Assembly (NCBI GenBank): GCA_030522415.1
Contig: CM060107.1
Span: forward strand, 20,406,553-20,470,552
Origin: Channallabes apus
Lineage: Eukaryota > Chordata > Actinopteri > Siluriformes > Clariidae
Direction: 5' to 3'
Length of the DNA stretch: 64,000 bases
Shown: positions 27,160 to 39,065 of the stretch, piece after piece
How the letters are laid out: the number at the start of each line of letters is the position of its first letter
Numbering within the stretch: position 1 is the first letter of the stretch
Notes under the pieces: model-generated
Told to the model about the DNA's origin: nothing
Database searches by the model: none
The model's input: the letters and a program-made list of their open reading frames with translations, nothing else
Translations under genes and position numbers: made by a program

Positions 27160-27372
27160 TAATGGGGGGATACAGTTGCTCAGCAGTTAACTCCAGGTTT
27201 TGGGGATTGAATCGGTGGAACTTTCTCCCACTGCCCAAAGACATAGCGATTAGGTTAATTGGCGTTCCAAAAATTGCCATAGTGTGTGAAAGAGCATGTG
27301 AGTATGTGTGTGTCCTACAGTGGGTTGGCTCGACACCCGGAATGTCCCTGGGTGTATGGAAGATTAATGAAT
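27160..27372 (-). repeat. Family A, minus-strand diverged copy
   Basis: Read on the plus strand it shows the reverse complement order of family A: a CCAAAGACATAGCGATTAGG block, then ATTGGCGTTCC, then a TGTGTG-rich part. It lies about 400 bp upstream of the irf7 start. Confidence 0.6.
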
Positions 27373-27539
27373 GATCTGTAATACCCTGCATGCCAGGTGT
27401 TGCACTAACTTGGATTTCACCCATAAGAATGATTATTAGTAATTGTTGTTAATTGAGTTGGTAATATATTTGCATTGTGAAATAATAATAATAATAATAA
27501 TAATAATAAGAGGCTTTGCTTTGTTGTAACTCTTTCACT

Positions 27540-27788
27540 GTCAGTTTAGTGTGGATTAAATGATGATGAAACGTTGTGGGAAACCACCTCTTGGTTTCGC
27601 TTTTGACAGTAACATTGGGGAGAGATGAGGTTCATCACTACCGCATGGAATGTCGCATGGAACCGGAACAGCCATATATGGTCAGTCTCATTTTATCTAC
27701 GTCACGCTGGCTATAAACTTGCAGTTCTGCGAGGAGCAACGAGAAGTGTTTTAACAAATCGTCTGATCATCGACTGGCCGAGAGCGAA
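27540..27788 (+). promoter_or_regulatory. irf7: Presumed irf7 promoter with ISRE-like element
   Basis: A TATAAA box lies at 27712-27717, about 72 bp before the start codon. Upstream, 27593-27604 reads AAAAGCGAAACC on the minus strand, one base from the GAAANNGAAA core bound by IRF factors. A second GAAA-rich stretch, GAAACGTTGTGGGAAACC, is at 27568-27585. Interferon induction and IRF7 autoregulation are known for this gene in vertebrates, so the sites are plausible, but the call is inference. Confidence 0.5.
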
Positions 27789-30700
27789 ATGTCGATAATA
27801 AACAGGTAGAGTTCAGCATCACACACGGAAAACTAGATTTAAAAGTATAACTTATTTAAACGAACGACGCGCGTGTGCATTAAAAAGGTGTTGATGTAAC
27901 ATAACATTATTGCTTGTTGTTGTTGTTGTTGTGAGCAGCGCAGTGCGGCCGCAGTTTGGATACTGGCTCCTAGAGCAGGTCAAGTCCGGCAGATACGAAG
28001 GACTTTGCATGATGGACAGAGACACATTCCGCATCCCGTGGAAACACAACTCGAGGAAAGACTGCGGGGACGAAGACAACAGGATATTCCGAGTGAGTAT
28101 CTGCATATTCTATATATCTGCACCACCGCCAGAGGACAGTGTATGTATGATAGTGCTGTGAAGTGTAGCCCAGTGGGTGTTTTCATAATTCCAGAGAAAG
28201 AACTCACAATGCATTATTATTAAATTCATTGTTCAAGTTGATGTAAGTCCTTTAAACTGTTTAATCCAAACGAATAGCCAATAGATCATGCCAGCCTGGA
28301 CCAGCAGTGTGTTCTGTGAGGGAATATTTCAAAAACATAAAAGTTCAAGGGCTCCGGTTAATACCCATAATATTATTGTGCACATTTTATTACCCGTGGA
28401 ATTTTGTTATATTTAAAAAAGGCTTTCATGGCATGCATCATTATCTACTAATATCTAAAGCTACACACCGTATCTGGTCACAGATAATACTAAATGTTCA
28501 AATTTACCCTCTAGGGTACCACTTGAGATATGGGCTACCTTTATTTATGAGAGCATTTTAAATATGTCACAATGCTGCAGTATAATGCACCGGCAGTATA
28601 TGCCAATATTGCTCCAAAACAAGGTTTCGTCTAAAAACAACATACCCAGTTGTTACACACCCGTTTAGTCCTGCAAGAACTTTAAATAGGACTGGGAAAA
28701 ATTTTTTTAATAGTAATGTACGTTATCTTTGGTCATTAACTGTAACATTAATTTAAAGACCATAATCAGTCAAATTTTGTTTTCTGAACTTTATTTTTGA
28801 AATATTATGCTTATTATTAAAATGCGTATGTAATACTATGAGCTCAATTTTTTTTAAGTTACGTATTTATGTCAGCTTGTTTTTAAGTATTCATTTAAAC
28901 CCATCCAATAAAAGTGACTGTAATTCAATAAGGCCCAGGACACACAGTCTAGTCCTCATTACACTTTTAAAACTCTGTTAGACACAAATTCTCAAGGACA
29001 AATTTAGAATGAGGATTATAGTAAATTAGTCCCAAAGGTGTCTGGGGTGTTAACATTTTTAAGGCTTTGATGATCTTGAATATGACTCAAATAAGTCCAT
29101 AGTTTGTATGTTCATGTCTATGATTTGCAGACCTCATTTTTAAGAATCACTCTTTTATTGATGCACCTTGTTTTATAGATGCACCTTGCATCTATTCTAT
29201 AATGTGTATATATTTTACAAACACTGTTATACCTGAACTGCTAGTTTATTAAGTTAACCAACCTTTGGCCTACACTCACTGGCACAGCAGTGTTTTGTAG
29301 TTGAGCAGTCTACATCCAGTTTATGTGTCAAACCTATCTCAATTGTTCACTTTGCATCCACAAATCGTTATTTGTTGTCTATTTTAGCATGCTTTCTGAC
29401 ATTAAAACATAGTTGTCTAGATATTTTGTGATGGATAACAATTCACTAATAACACCAAAGGTATTTAAAAAAATGCTGCAGTGTAATAGTGACGTGGTAG
29501 TGTGTGCATTTCATGTATGCTGCTAATGTAAGAGTCTAATTTTTTCTGGTCTAGGAATGGGCTGTGGTTAGTGGTAAAATCAGTGAGTATCCCAATGACA
29601 AGGCAAAGTGGAAGACCAACTTCCGATGTGCCCTCAACAACCTCACGCAGTACAAGATGATCCATGACAACTCCAAGGACTCAGAAAATCCCCATAAAAT
29701 CTATCGCATCATTCATCCTGAAAGTAAGAAACCTGATGCTAACAGAATTATTAATAATTTAAGTTGGCTTAAAGGAGCTAAATCACTTCTATCTTCTTCT
29801 GCAGACCTTCAGCAGTGCTCAAGCAATTACATTGAAACCCTGTACAGCCCTACTAACAATCAGTGTGAGAAAATGGAGGTAAGTTTCTAAAAGATCTGAT
29901 AACAGTAAAGACTCTTTACTCTAATACTGAGGCTTAGTCTTTATTGAAATTCAATACAGTATATGACTTTTTAGCTATTACCAGAAAGCCAAGTAAATTA
30001 TAAAGTGCAAATGTGGTTAAACATTGTACTCTAATTAGAGGACAATCTGTAGTCTACACTAAGTGTTATTTACAACAGATATAATCCAAGTCATTTATTG
30101 TCATCATATTGTTTTAATACAGTATGATTTGCCAAACCAGATGGGCACCTTGCATCTAAACCAACAGTCCACAGGTATGTCCAAAACATCACCTTTTTCC
30201 CCAAAATGTTTACCTACTGTAGGTCCACTTAAACAGCTATTCAACTCAATTAAATTCAATATAAATGCATTTTATTTATATAGTGCTTATAAATGATCTC
30301 AAATAGTTCGAAAAGTGTGAGGAAATGCATACATTATAATTAATAATTTGTCCCTGATGAGCAAGCTGGAGGAGACAGTGGCAAGGAAAAAATCCCTGAG
30401 ATGACAATAGGAACAAACCTTGAGAGAACCAGACTCAACAGAGAATACATCCTCATTTGGATAACAGAGAATACATCCTCATTTCGGGTAGCAGGGATCG
30501 ATTTTCATCTTACTTTCTGTTAGGAGGCTGGAAGTTTAATATAATAGAAAAGGTGTATAAGTTGATATGAAGTCCACCGCTAGCATTACTGAATCATGAC
30601 AAACGTTAAACCTGTTAAACCTATGGCTATAAACAGTTCAAAGCAATTATATTTATATATTCCTATTATACTGTGTATAGTAATAGTAATAATAATAACA

Positions 30701-33418
30701 ATAAATAGTAATAAACAGTAATAAACATTAAATATTATTTAATAAGAATAAATGCAAATCTTTTTCACAAAATTATATGTTAATTGGGTTTGCTATAGTA
30801 TTTTTAAGGTAATTTTTGGCAGGTCCATTAGCTGACAAAACCTGCTTATGTAGCTACCATTAAATACACTATATGCTAAAAGTATGCACCCATAAGTTCC
30901 AAAATCATGGCCTCAGTCAGTATTTCAATTTATCCCAAGGCTGTTCATTGAGCTTGAGGTCAAGGCTGAGGTCACATGAGTTCTTGTGCACCAACAGTCG
31001 TGTGCTTCTATCTCTGTGGCAACAGTTTGGGAAAGAACCACATATGGGTGTGATGGTCAGGCATCCACATACTTTTGGCCACACATCTAGCTAACTGTAG
31101 GAATGTATGTAAGTAACCTTTTGAATGTTATATAATATAATCCTTATTTGTTATATTTTGATTGCTTTTTAGAAATGCAGTATTGGCCAGGCTATCAGCA
31201 ACCTATCCAAAACCTAGCAGATGACCCTAACTACTGTATCGCTCAAATTCCAATTGTGCAGCAGCCTTGCCTTCCAAATAACATTCTTGTTCCAGCACCA
31301 ACTTATGCACAACTACCCTACAATACAGGTATGTACAATCCAACAAGTTTACTCATTCTTATTTAGATCTCTTTCCCTGATGCAATAGTTGCTCATATAC
31401 TACATGCAATTATCAGTCAACTATAATACATGAATTACATTGTCTCTTTGGAATTATAAGGTTCAATCTGCATTATGGTTTTGCGATATTGAGCTTCAAA
31501 ATGTTTGCACTCCGTAGAACAAAACTGTGTTTTGCATTTTTAATGTGACTAATTTAAAAACACCTAACATTATATTAATACATTGTCACAGAATAAGAAA
31601 ATGTGAATAACTGAAAAAAAAAAAAGTTAGATCAAATTATGAGTAGATGACATGGCAAACAATTCAAATATCACTTTGCCAATTAATTAGTTTCACTTAC
31701 AGAAACAAAGACAGTGTCTAGTTTTCTGATCTCTCGACATTTGTCTTCTCAGTGCCCCAGCCTATCATCCTACCTTCTGTCAATGAGCTAGAGATCACCA
31801 TTCAGTACAGGAGAACAGAGATGCTGAAGGTGCATTGTGCAAGTCCACTTGTTCAGCTCCACTCACAGTGCGATCAGTCAGAGCTAAGGGGCACCTCTGT
31901 GCCCTTCCCCAGCACTGCGGAGCTCACGGACCATAAACAGGTCCAGTACACTAAGCGCCTCCTGGACAATATCAAGCGGGGTCTGCTCCTAGAGGTCTGC
32001 TCTTCAGGCATCTACGGCTTCCGCCAGGACAAGTGTAATGTGTTTGTCAGCACCTGCGATCCTGCTGAGATCCACAACCCAGAACCCAGAAAGCTGTCCC
32101 AGAACCAGAATGAACTGCTGTTCAGCTTTGACAAATACAAGAAAGGTAGGAGAACCAAGACAACTGGAGAAATCTTAATGAATTATTGGTACACTAGGAT
32201 CTAAGAGAGGAGTCTTTGGTTTATCGTCTTATTTAGTACTAAATGTTTATAAAAGTAATTCTACCCAATAAGATCCCTGAATCAGAAAATAAATGAAGCC
32301 TGTTATGTTTGCATAAGATTCCTGGACAAAATTAAACGCCACCCACTAACACAGAACTGTATTGTACAATGTCAATAGGTTTGTTCATGTGGATGATTAT
32401 AACTTATCATCAAATCAGTTCATTAGTTGTTGGCCAAGGCAAATTTGAGGTTGCTCATTGTGCTTCACATCTAAGAAGAACATAATACTGGCATTCTGAT
32501 GTTCCAGGATGATGACATGGAGTAGGGTGCAGAGGGTCAAAATATGTGTGTGAATTGTTTAACAAGCCTAATGGAAACGAACAATGTGGGAATATCTATT
32601 ATAAAATGTGAGAGATATAACCAAATTTTTTTCCCACAACCTATTTATTTTATTTTTGAATTCCATTAGATCTTATACACGTTGTACATGTTTAACTTAG
32701 AAGTTAATCTGCAGTGTTCATGCACGTTTAATATAGTCTGTTTAGACTCAAACTGTACTGCTTCTGGTTTTTCCTGCGCTTTCCAAATACATTAAAATTG
32801 ATGTTAAAACATTTACTGACAAATGCTGTTTTCATTTAGCAGCAAATAGTAATGGCAATAACAGTAGGAACCAGAACCAGTATGTTATTATGATTACATT
32901 CTATCATGCTCATAGTACCTGTTCGCTTAACACAACTTGAGAGGTGTTCAGAATACCAGGAAATCAGAAAATTTCCAAATCTATAAACTGTACAAAACAC
33001 GTACATATCAGCAGTCTCATGCATGCTTCTTACGACACCATCTAAATTTCAGATCTCATGGACTTCAAAGAGAACAGACGTGGTTCTCCTGATTACACCA
33101 TCTATTTGTGCTTTGGAGAGAAGTTCCCAGATGGGAAGCCATTGGAGAGAAAGCTGATCGTTGTGAAGGTAAACTGCTACATGCTCTGTTTTACTTGAAC
33201 TAATTTGCCCATGTGCTTGCCTCTAACACAAAATGTATCAAAATTAATCTTATTTTATTCTCTTACAGGTCGTGCCTCTGATTTGTCGTGAGTTGCATAA
33301 GGCAGCACAGCTGGAGGGAGCTTCATCTCTACACAACGACAACATCAGCCTACAGATCTCCCACAACAGCCTGTATGACTTGATTGAAGCCAGCTTCTCA
33401 CCACCCCCAGCTGTTTAA
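27789..33418 (+). CDS. irf7: Interferon regulatory factor 7, nine coding exons
   Basis: Exons read 27789-27805, 27939-28092, 29555-29723, 29805-29878, 30123-30174, 31173-31328, 31753-32145, 33053-33168 and 33269-33418. All junctions obey GT-AG and keep frame, giving 426 residues. The N-terminal IRF DNA-binding domain (about residues 9-110) has Trp at 15, 40, 59 and 76, IPWKHNSRKD and KWKTNFRCALNN; only four of the usual five tryptophans are seen, as I recall for fish IRF7. Exons 7-9 encode the IRF-association domain with VEYT-like QVQYTKRLLDNI, CSSGIYGFRQDKC and CFGEKFPDGKPLERKLIVVK. The short tail HNSLYDLIEASF holds the serine-containing end that in IRF7 is phosphorylated by TBK1/IKK-epsilon. 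IRF7 then moves to the nucleus and activates type I interferon genes. Exon wording favours IRF7 over IRF3. No break was found. Confidence 0.85.
30242..30530 (+). repeat. LINE or SINE 3'-type repeat inside irf7 intron 5
   Basis: The block starts near TTTATTTATATAGTGCTTAT and contains GGAGGAGACAGTGGCAAGG and GAGAGAACCAGACTCAACAG, modules common at the ends of fish retrotransposons. It includes a short direct duplication of GAGAATACATCCTCATTT at about 30440 and 30470. Confidence 0.6.
30867..31090. mobile_element. Short Tc1/mariner-type MITE in irf7 intron 5
   Basis: The left end CACTATATGCTAAAAGTATG and right end CATACTTTTGGCCACACATC are imperfect inverted repeats. The body is a shortened version of the family whose transposase remnant lies at 35290-35900. 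It is a deletion derivative without coding capacity. Confidence 0.65.
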
Positions 33419-33866
33419 AATCTTAATGCCACATGCTCCTCTCTGGATTCCTAATGATAAGCGTGGTTTTAACCACAGTGCTGGCTTCACTCATCCTCTC
33501 TGTCACGCAGAATTACTGTGTTCTAAACATACCTGTTATGCTTCAAAATGAAATGGCAATCTTAAACTCTAGCAGTTAGCAAAGACCTAAACTTTTTACC
33601 TACTTTATTAGGTTTGTTTAATAGAAATATCTTCAGCTTAAACAAAAGAAGATGGAACTGGTTTCTTTTACAAAGAAACTATGAATGAAATATTATTATG
33701 CTGCTTTACTACTTCTCTCTGTCAAGGACAACCTTGCTTAGGCGTTTTATCTTTAATGAAGAATTTTCTTTGCTCTGCCCAATGGGTTATATTTATAATG
33801 ATTTCTTCTTAGTCAATTTAAAAGATTATTTCTGTTACATTATTTTTTATATGTTGTCAAATGGAC

Positions 33867-33876
33867 AATAAATAAA
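33867..33876 (+). other. irf7: irf7 poly(A) signal
   Basis: Two overlapping AATAAA hexamers (33867 and 33871) lie about 450 bp after the irf7 stop codon and are the first good pair on this strand. They probably set the 3' end of the mRNA near 33890-33900. Confidence 0.7.
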
Positions 33877-34167
33877 GTTTTACTACTTTGTGAATCTTTA
33901 CCAGAGCCATTCGTTTTATGATGCACAAGTAGGTTGTTTTCATTTGTATTAAATAAATTGTTAAAGTAAGGTATTTACAAATCAGCAGAACATATTCTCA
34001 ATTTAACAGTGAGAATACAGAAATAAATATTACACACAAAAGGACATTAGCAATAATATGCCTTCTAGCTTCCATAGGCCTATTACACAGAGTTTGTAAT
34101 GGCGATGGAATAATAAAACAGTTTGAAGCCACACATTCTGTTGTACTTCTGGCCATTTTCAAATCAC

Positions 34168-34395
34168 TAAACTTTATTTTCTATACTACTTATCCTGTAT
34201 CCTGGAGCCTATTCTAGGGTATGAGGCAGGGTAAAACCTGGATGGACCATCACAGGGCACACACACACATCCACACACACACACACATACACTACAGGCA
34301 ATTTTGGTATGCCATTTAGCCTAATCTGCATGCCATTGGACTGTGGCAGGAAACAGGAGTATCAAGAAAAAAAACTCGCAGACAGTTTAAATTGA
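34168..34395 (+). repeat. Dispersed repeat family A
   Basis: A plus-strand copy with ATACTACTTATCCTGTATCC, GAGGCAGGGTAAAACCTGG and the terminal GGCAATTTTGG and GTGGCAGGAAACAGGAG parts. Around it, 33900-34167 and 34396-35289 hold no recognised gene. Confidence 0.7.
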
Positions 34396-35289
34396 GGCAG
34401 AAATAAAATTTGGACACCTCTTCTTCTAAACATCTTCTGAAACATTCTTCTACTATTCTTAAAATGTTGGTACAAAAACAGCAATATATATATATATAAT
34501 TGGCAAATCATGTCTCAGGTAATTTTAAACAATGATTTAAACAAAGAAACAATATTTGTGTGTGTGTGTGGGAGGGGGGGGCAGACCATGAAGATGTTTT
34601 ATATCCAGTTAATCTAAATACATCAATTCATAATGTGTCTGTTCCACATTTTCTATTTAAAAATGCATAACCCAGTGAGGAATGATGGGGTTCAATTGAT
34701 CACTTTGTTTAAGACACATGATACTTTCTCAGGTCCTAATTAAATTTGTGCAATGCTGTTTAGAATAGTATTTTTCATCGTAATAAATAGTAAAGAAATA
34801 CTATACAATAAATAAAACATTTTAAACGCCAGATCCCAGTAACCCCCACAACCTGGTGATTAGCAATCTGTATCAACAATTTTGATTTCTGTAATCGGTG
34901 ATCGGGCCCAAAAACACAAATCGGAGAACCCCTAGTTAGCACCATGCTAATTGGTAACTAACTGACAACACTCAGCTAATGCAGTTTGGGTTGTTCTCAC
35001 CAGAGCTGACAGGGGAAGAAGAACATGTCAGATGACAAACGTGCTGAGTCACAGCTTTTTATTTTGTGTTGCGCTAATGGTGTGAAGGGGCCATTTTAGG
35101 TTTGAAAGCCCCAGTGCTCACAAGCAACATTTCAGGCCCGCATCTATAACTTTTAGTTTAACCTCAAATACGGTGATTTGGTTTGAAAGCTATTGGTGAT
35201 TTACGTTGCATATAGACTTTTGTTTTTATTGTTTCATTTCCTGGGAGGGAATCTTGAATGATTTTACGTTTTAGAAGTACTTGTGTGTC

Positions 35290-35900
35290 ATTTATGTTTG
35301 ACTTCCAAACTTCATGTGGCCTTCAGATTAGCTCAAGAACAATGCATAGAGAGCTTCATGGAATGGGTTTCCATGGCCAAGCAGCAGCATCCAAGCCTTA
35401 CATCATCAAGTTCAAGGCAAAGTATATTCTCTGGATTGACGAATCACACTTCTCTGTCTGGCAATCCGATAGACAAGTGGGTTTGGGTGTAAAGTTTGGT
35501 GGAGAGGGGATTATGATATGGGGTTATTTATCAGGAGTTAGACTCGGCCCCTTAGTTCCAGTGAAAAAACATTTTGGACAATTCCATACTCCTACTGTAA
35601 CTTTGTCAGAACAGTTTTGAGATGACCTCTTCCTGCTCCAACATGACGACAGACCAGTGCACATAGCAAGGTCCATAAAGACATGGATGAGCGAGTTTGA
35701 TGTGGAAGAACTTGACTGACCTGCACCTTTGGGATGAATTGACTGAAAATGAGCTTCTGGAAGAATGGTCAGAAATTCCCATAAACACACTCCTAAACCT
35801 TGTGGAAAGCCTTCCCAGATTAGTTAAAGCTGTTATAGCTGCAAAGGGGTGAGGCCAATGGATTAAGAATTGTATGTTACTCAAGTTCATATGCATGTGA
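35290..35900 (+). pseudogene. Tc1/mariner-like transposase remnant with deletions
   Basis: Fragments in several frames match a common teleost Tc1-like transposase: AAASKPYIIKFKAKYIL near the middle, WIDESHFSVWQSD (first Asp region) and IMIWGYLSGVRLGPLVPVKK. The second half, in another frame, has QHDDRPVHIARSIKTWM-like coding (second Asp) near 35640. The Glu-containing part is deleted near 35715. It is inactive. Confidence 0.75.
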
Positions 35901-36194
35901 AGGCATGTATGTGTATATATTTATAGATAGTTTTTATATAATTTTTATAGATTTGTTTAACTCTTTTGATAATTTCTTTCTACTGGAAAGTCACAGAGGT
36001 GATATCCTCTACACAAAGAATAACAATGAATTACATTTAATATGCAACCATACAGCATTTTAGAATAACATTACTCTAAAGAAGTTGGATTTAAAAAAGG
36101 TTGTGACAAAAGTTTACAGATGTTAACTATGCTGTGTTCAGCCAGAAGTTTCAGAATGTTTGGGGATTTCAGCACTTTAGTTACAAAGTTGCTT

Positions 36195-36371
36195 ACAATA
36201 AAAATATGAAAAATCTGATTCTGAGGAAGTCACATGCTTCACTGCTGCATACCATTCACATCCTAACAGCACAGCTGTAACATCAGTAATAAAAACATTC
36301 AGAGGAGTTGATTACCTTTTTGACAGCCTTCTATAAAATCTCTTTGTGCTCCTCCTTTGTTATGTTCCTTT
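36195..36371 (-). pseudogene. phrf1-like 3' exon remnant, set A, downstream part
   Basis: Read on the minus strand, this holds the second half of an exon that in a related copy (42918-43046) encodes [19 protein letters not shown], followed by a GTAATC donor and then intron sequence. An in-frame stop (TTTTATAGAAGG) breaks it. The exon is cut at 36371 by the endogenous retrovirus 36376-39322; its first half resumes at 39327. The domain is the conserved C-terminal segment of PHRF1 and SCAF1. Confidence 0.7.
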
Positions 36372-36375
36372 GCTG

Positions 36376-36804
36376 TGTGGTGGAAATTCTGAAAATATTA
36401 TTAAGACAAGTAATTCATACACTGGGTAAGAGCAAAGTAACAAAGGTTTTATTTCAAACTTCTGCAGAAGGACCAGTCTCATACAGCAAACAGTTGCAGC
36501 ATAGAGAAAGGGTGATCTCTTTCTCTAGCTGACCTATTTTATACACAAACATCTCTGTTAACATAATCAACGCCCCGTACATGAAGTTCCTGCATTCAAA
36601 CTCATGACTCTTTATCTGCCCCAGACCAGATGTCCATACCTTATCATTTATTCCAGGACAACTACAATCAGGTTGTTTCTATTCTGTTCTCGGCCTTGTG
36701 TCTCTAAGCTTCGACAACTAAGTTCAAACTTCTAACGTCTACGTGACACACTTACTTCAAGGATCAGAATTAATACATAATTAAAATATGATTTTTCCAT
36801 TACA
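36376..36804 (-). repeat. 3' LTR of the endogenous retrovirus
   Basis: In minus orientation the LTR begins TGTAATGG and ends CCACCACA. It contains a TATA-like GTATAAAATAGG (about 36538-36549) and an AATAAA (about 36448-36453), which place U3, R and U5 in normal order. Its first 257 bases recur at 39066-39322 with only a few differences, so insertion was evolutionarily recent or the copies were kept alike by conversion. Confidence 0.85.
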
Positions 36805-36827
36805 ATTTCCCCTTTCCCCCTTTTGTC
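36805..36827 (-). promoter_or_regulatory. Retroviral polypurine tract
   Basis: On the minus strand this reads AAAAGGGGGAAAGGGGAAAT directly before the LTR start, the normal primer site for plus-strand DNA synthesis. It fixes the orientation of this half of the element. Confidence 0.85.
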
Positions 36828-37192
36828 ATTCTATGACAACCTAAATATTTTAATTCTACAATTCAAAACAATACAAATAAGCTATGTATTAGGTAAATTT
36901 CATCAGATATTGTCTCTCCCACCTGGGTTTTTAAACATCACCATCACTAGCACTCTAATGCACACAGAGGACACTACAGCTGTTTTTATGGGGATAGACC
37001 CCTGACACAAAAGCATTAAAAAAACTTGCAACCTACTTAAATATACATGCTTTATATTTCTCTAAAGATTTACATTATGTCTTCTTCCATATCATGATCT
37101 AAAATCTCAAAATGATAGTCACCGGAATTTTGAACTCGGGTCGGGTCGTCCCAGTCCGGTTTCCATTTTATGTTGTCAGTCTGTCTTAACAT

Positions 37193-38118
37193 TTAATAAT
37201 TTACTGTGTTCAGAACTAGTCCCTGTATACATCTGCAAATACAGGGTGTTATATAGAGGCCTAACAAGATTATAATCCCAATTGGTAAAACACTATAAAC
37301 CAGCCAATAACCCCAGCCTCCCCATAATTGCGTTAACCACGAGATCCAAGACTCTACTTGGGGAGGTGGTTGCAAAGGCTTCTTCGTGTGGTTTATGATG
37401 TTGCTGATATTCTGATGATTGTCAGGTACATAGAAACAACAAGAGGTGTTTAGAACTTTACACACTCCACCTCTCTCGGCCAGTAAAATATCCAGAGCCA
37501 TTCTATTTTGAATCGTGGTCCCTCTAACCTGCTTAAGTTCATCATTTACTAACTGAAAGGCAGTCGCGGTGTCATTTTTTAGTATCAGTAACATGCTAAA
37601 CCATTTACCTAGTTTAGGGCTACAGCTGTTCCTCCCCCGAGGAAGAGTGACCAGCCTACATTTGCTCCTGGGCTAGTCCATGGGTTTCCTAAAGTGTAAC
37701 CATGAAATTTAATAGGGACATCTCTTTTTCTTCTATTTTCTGACATCCGTGGCTCCATCCATTTTCCTTTTGATCTAGCACAACGCAAGTGTCTCCTTTT
37801 TGCCATGGGACCATATAAGTAGAATTGTCTTCATATTTCTTAACAGGCAATGGGGAGCAATAGCTCCCTGGGGCATCAAAACATAGGTTATTGGAATAAT
37901 TACACTCAGGGACTGCTGAGTTTGGCCTCCCTGTTTGTTTGTAGTATGCAGATATCTGTAAGATGGCCATGGTGGTTATCGGTATGATATAAGTTACGCT
38001 TGATACATGTATCGCTATGATACAAGTAACTTGGCGTTGTCGGCAGTTCTCTGTGTTTGAGGAAGGCATTGGAGAATCCCGGGGAGGCGTAAGCGCTGAT
38101 GCCTTGAAGGCTTTTCAC
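37193..38118 (-). pseudogene. env: Retroviral env remnant (surface and transmembrane parts), frameshifted
   Basis: Three overlapping minus-strand frames cover an Env protein. Frame 37689-38069 holds a cysteine-containing surface-subunit part. Frame 37609-37806 holds a basic RRKR stretch and a glycine-rich segment with GGGTAVAL, like a fusion peptide. Frame 37193-37594 holds the transmembrane subunit: LDILLAERGGVCKVLNTSCC contains the C-x6-CC motif of gamma-type envelopes, followed by a hydrophobic membrane anchor near VYSVLPIGIIILLGLYI and a short tail. At least one frameshift separates the parts, so no intact Env can be made. The transmembrane frame itself has no internal stop. Confidence 0.8.
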
Positions 38119-38329
38119 TTCATCTCGAACGCTTAATTGGCAATCGAGCGTGAGAGGACCGGGGATTCACCATGTCACCTCAACACCGGAGTTAAAAGAA
38201 CTAAAATAGTGTGGTAAGGAAATTTTTTAAGTTGTAAGTATTTAAGTTGTAATTGTCAAAGTCTTTAAGTTGTAATTGAGTAAGAAGTGCACTTTCTCAC
38301 AGTGGCTGGGATAGATTTAAACTTGGATC

Positions 38330-38810
38330 TATCACACGAGTCTGGGATTCGTGAAGTACCCAAAAAAGTGCAAAGGCGCACAAAAAAGAGAGAGATAGGG
38401 TACTGGTTTCGCCTCGTTTACGAAAACTTGGCCCCGCAGCAGACGTGCTCGGTGTGAGGACCTCCGGAGGTAAAGCAAGTCAGAGTGCAGGGTTGCAAGG
38501 TGCACACGTAAAAGTCAAGAGGACTTTACGGGAAAAAGGAAAAACAGTCAAGGGGACTGTTGAGGTAAATTAAGGTAGAGTATAAAGTGCACCGGTAAAA
38601 GTCAAGAGGACTTTACGGCAGAGTGCAAGCTGCACCGGTAGCAGTCAAGGGGACTGTGAGAGCACTGTGAGTTAGTAGCACGGGCAAATTGACAAGTAAA
38701 AATCATGGGTAACAGCAAAAAAAAAAAAAAAAAAAGATTGTTACGCTTGTGGTGTTCCTTGGTAAAGATAACATCTAAATTATTTTTGAGAAATGTGGAA
38801 ATCCAGTGAA
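38330..38810 (+). other. Retroviral leader-like region with four hairpins and a gag-like start
   Basis: On the plus strand, opposite to env, this stretch has four hairpins (38507-38530, 38543-38561, 38592-38618, 38642-38656), each with a five-base AAGAG or AAGGG loop. They are followed at 38705 by ATGGGTAACAGC, coding MGNS, the kind of myristoylation start typical of Gag. A 19-A run follows directly and the frame stops after about 33 codons. I read it as a 5' leader and gag start that has been inverted relative to env. The assignment is inference, as no primer-binding site could be matched with confidence. Confidence 0.5.
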
Positions 38811-39065
38811 AAAAAAAAAAAAAGAGAAATGTAGAATTATTAATTACTGAGATTGCTTTTGAGTTGTGGATGTGTGAATCATGTGTAGATAGATAATTAC
38901 AATAACAAAAAGAAAAACAAAGTAAACATTAATTGGGCAGGATTTAATATGTGGAAGGCAGAAGCAGAAACAGAAGAGAAAAACGCATACAAACTAAAAT
39001 GCAAGCACAAAACATTGATTCTTTCAGTGTGTTAAGTCTGTTTCAGATCCCGACATGGACAGTTA

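Noticed and set aside
28005..28223. Open frames overlapping irf7 exon 2 in other frames
   Set aside because: They are shadows of the IRF DNA-binding exon and run into intron sequence.
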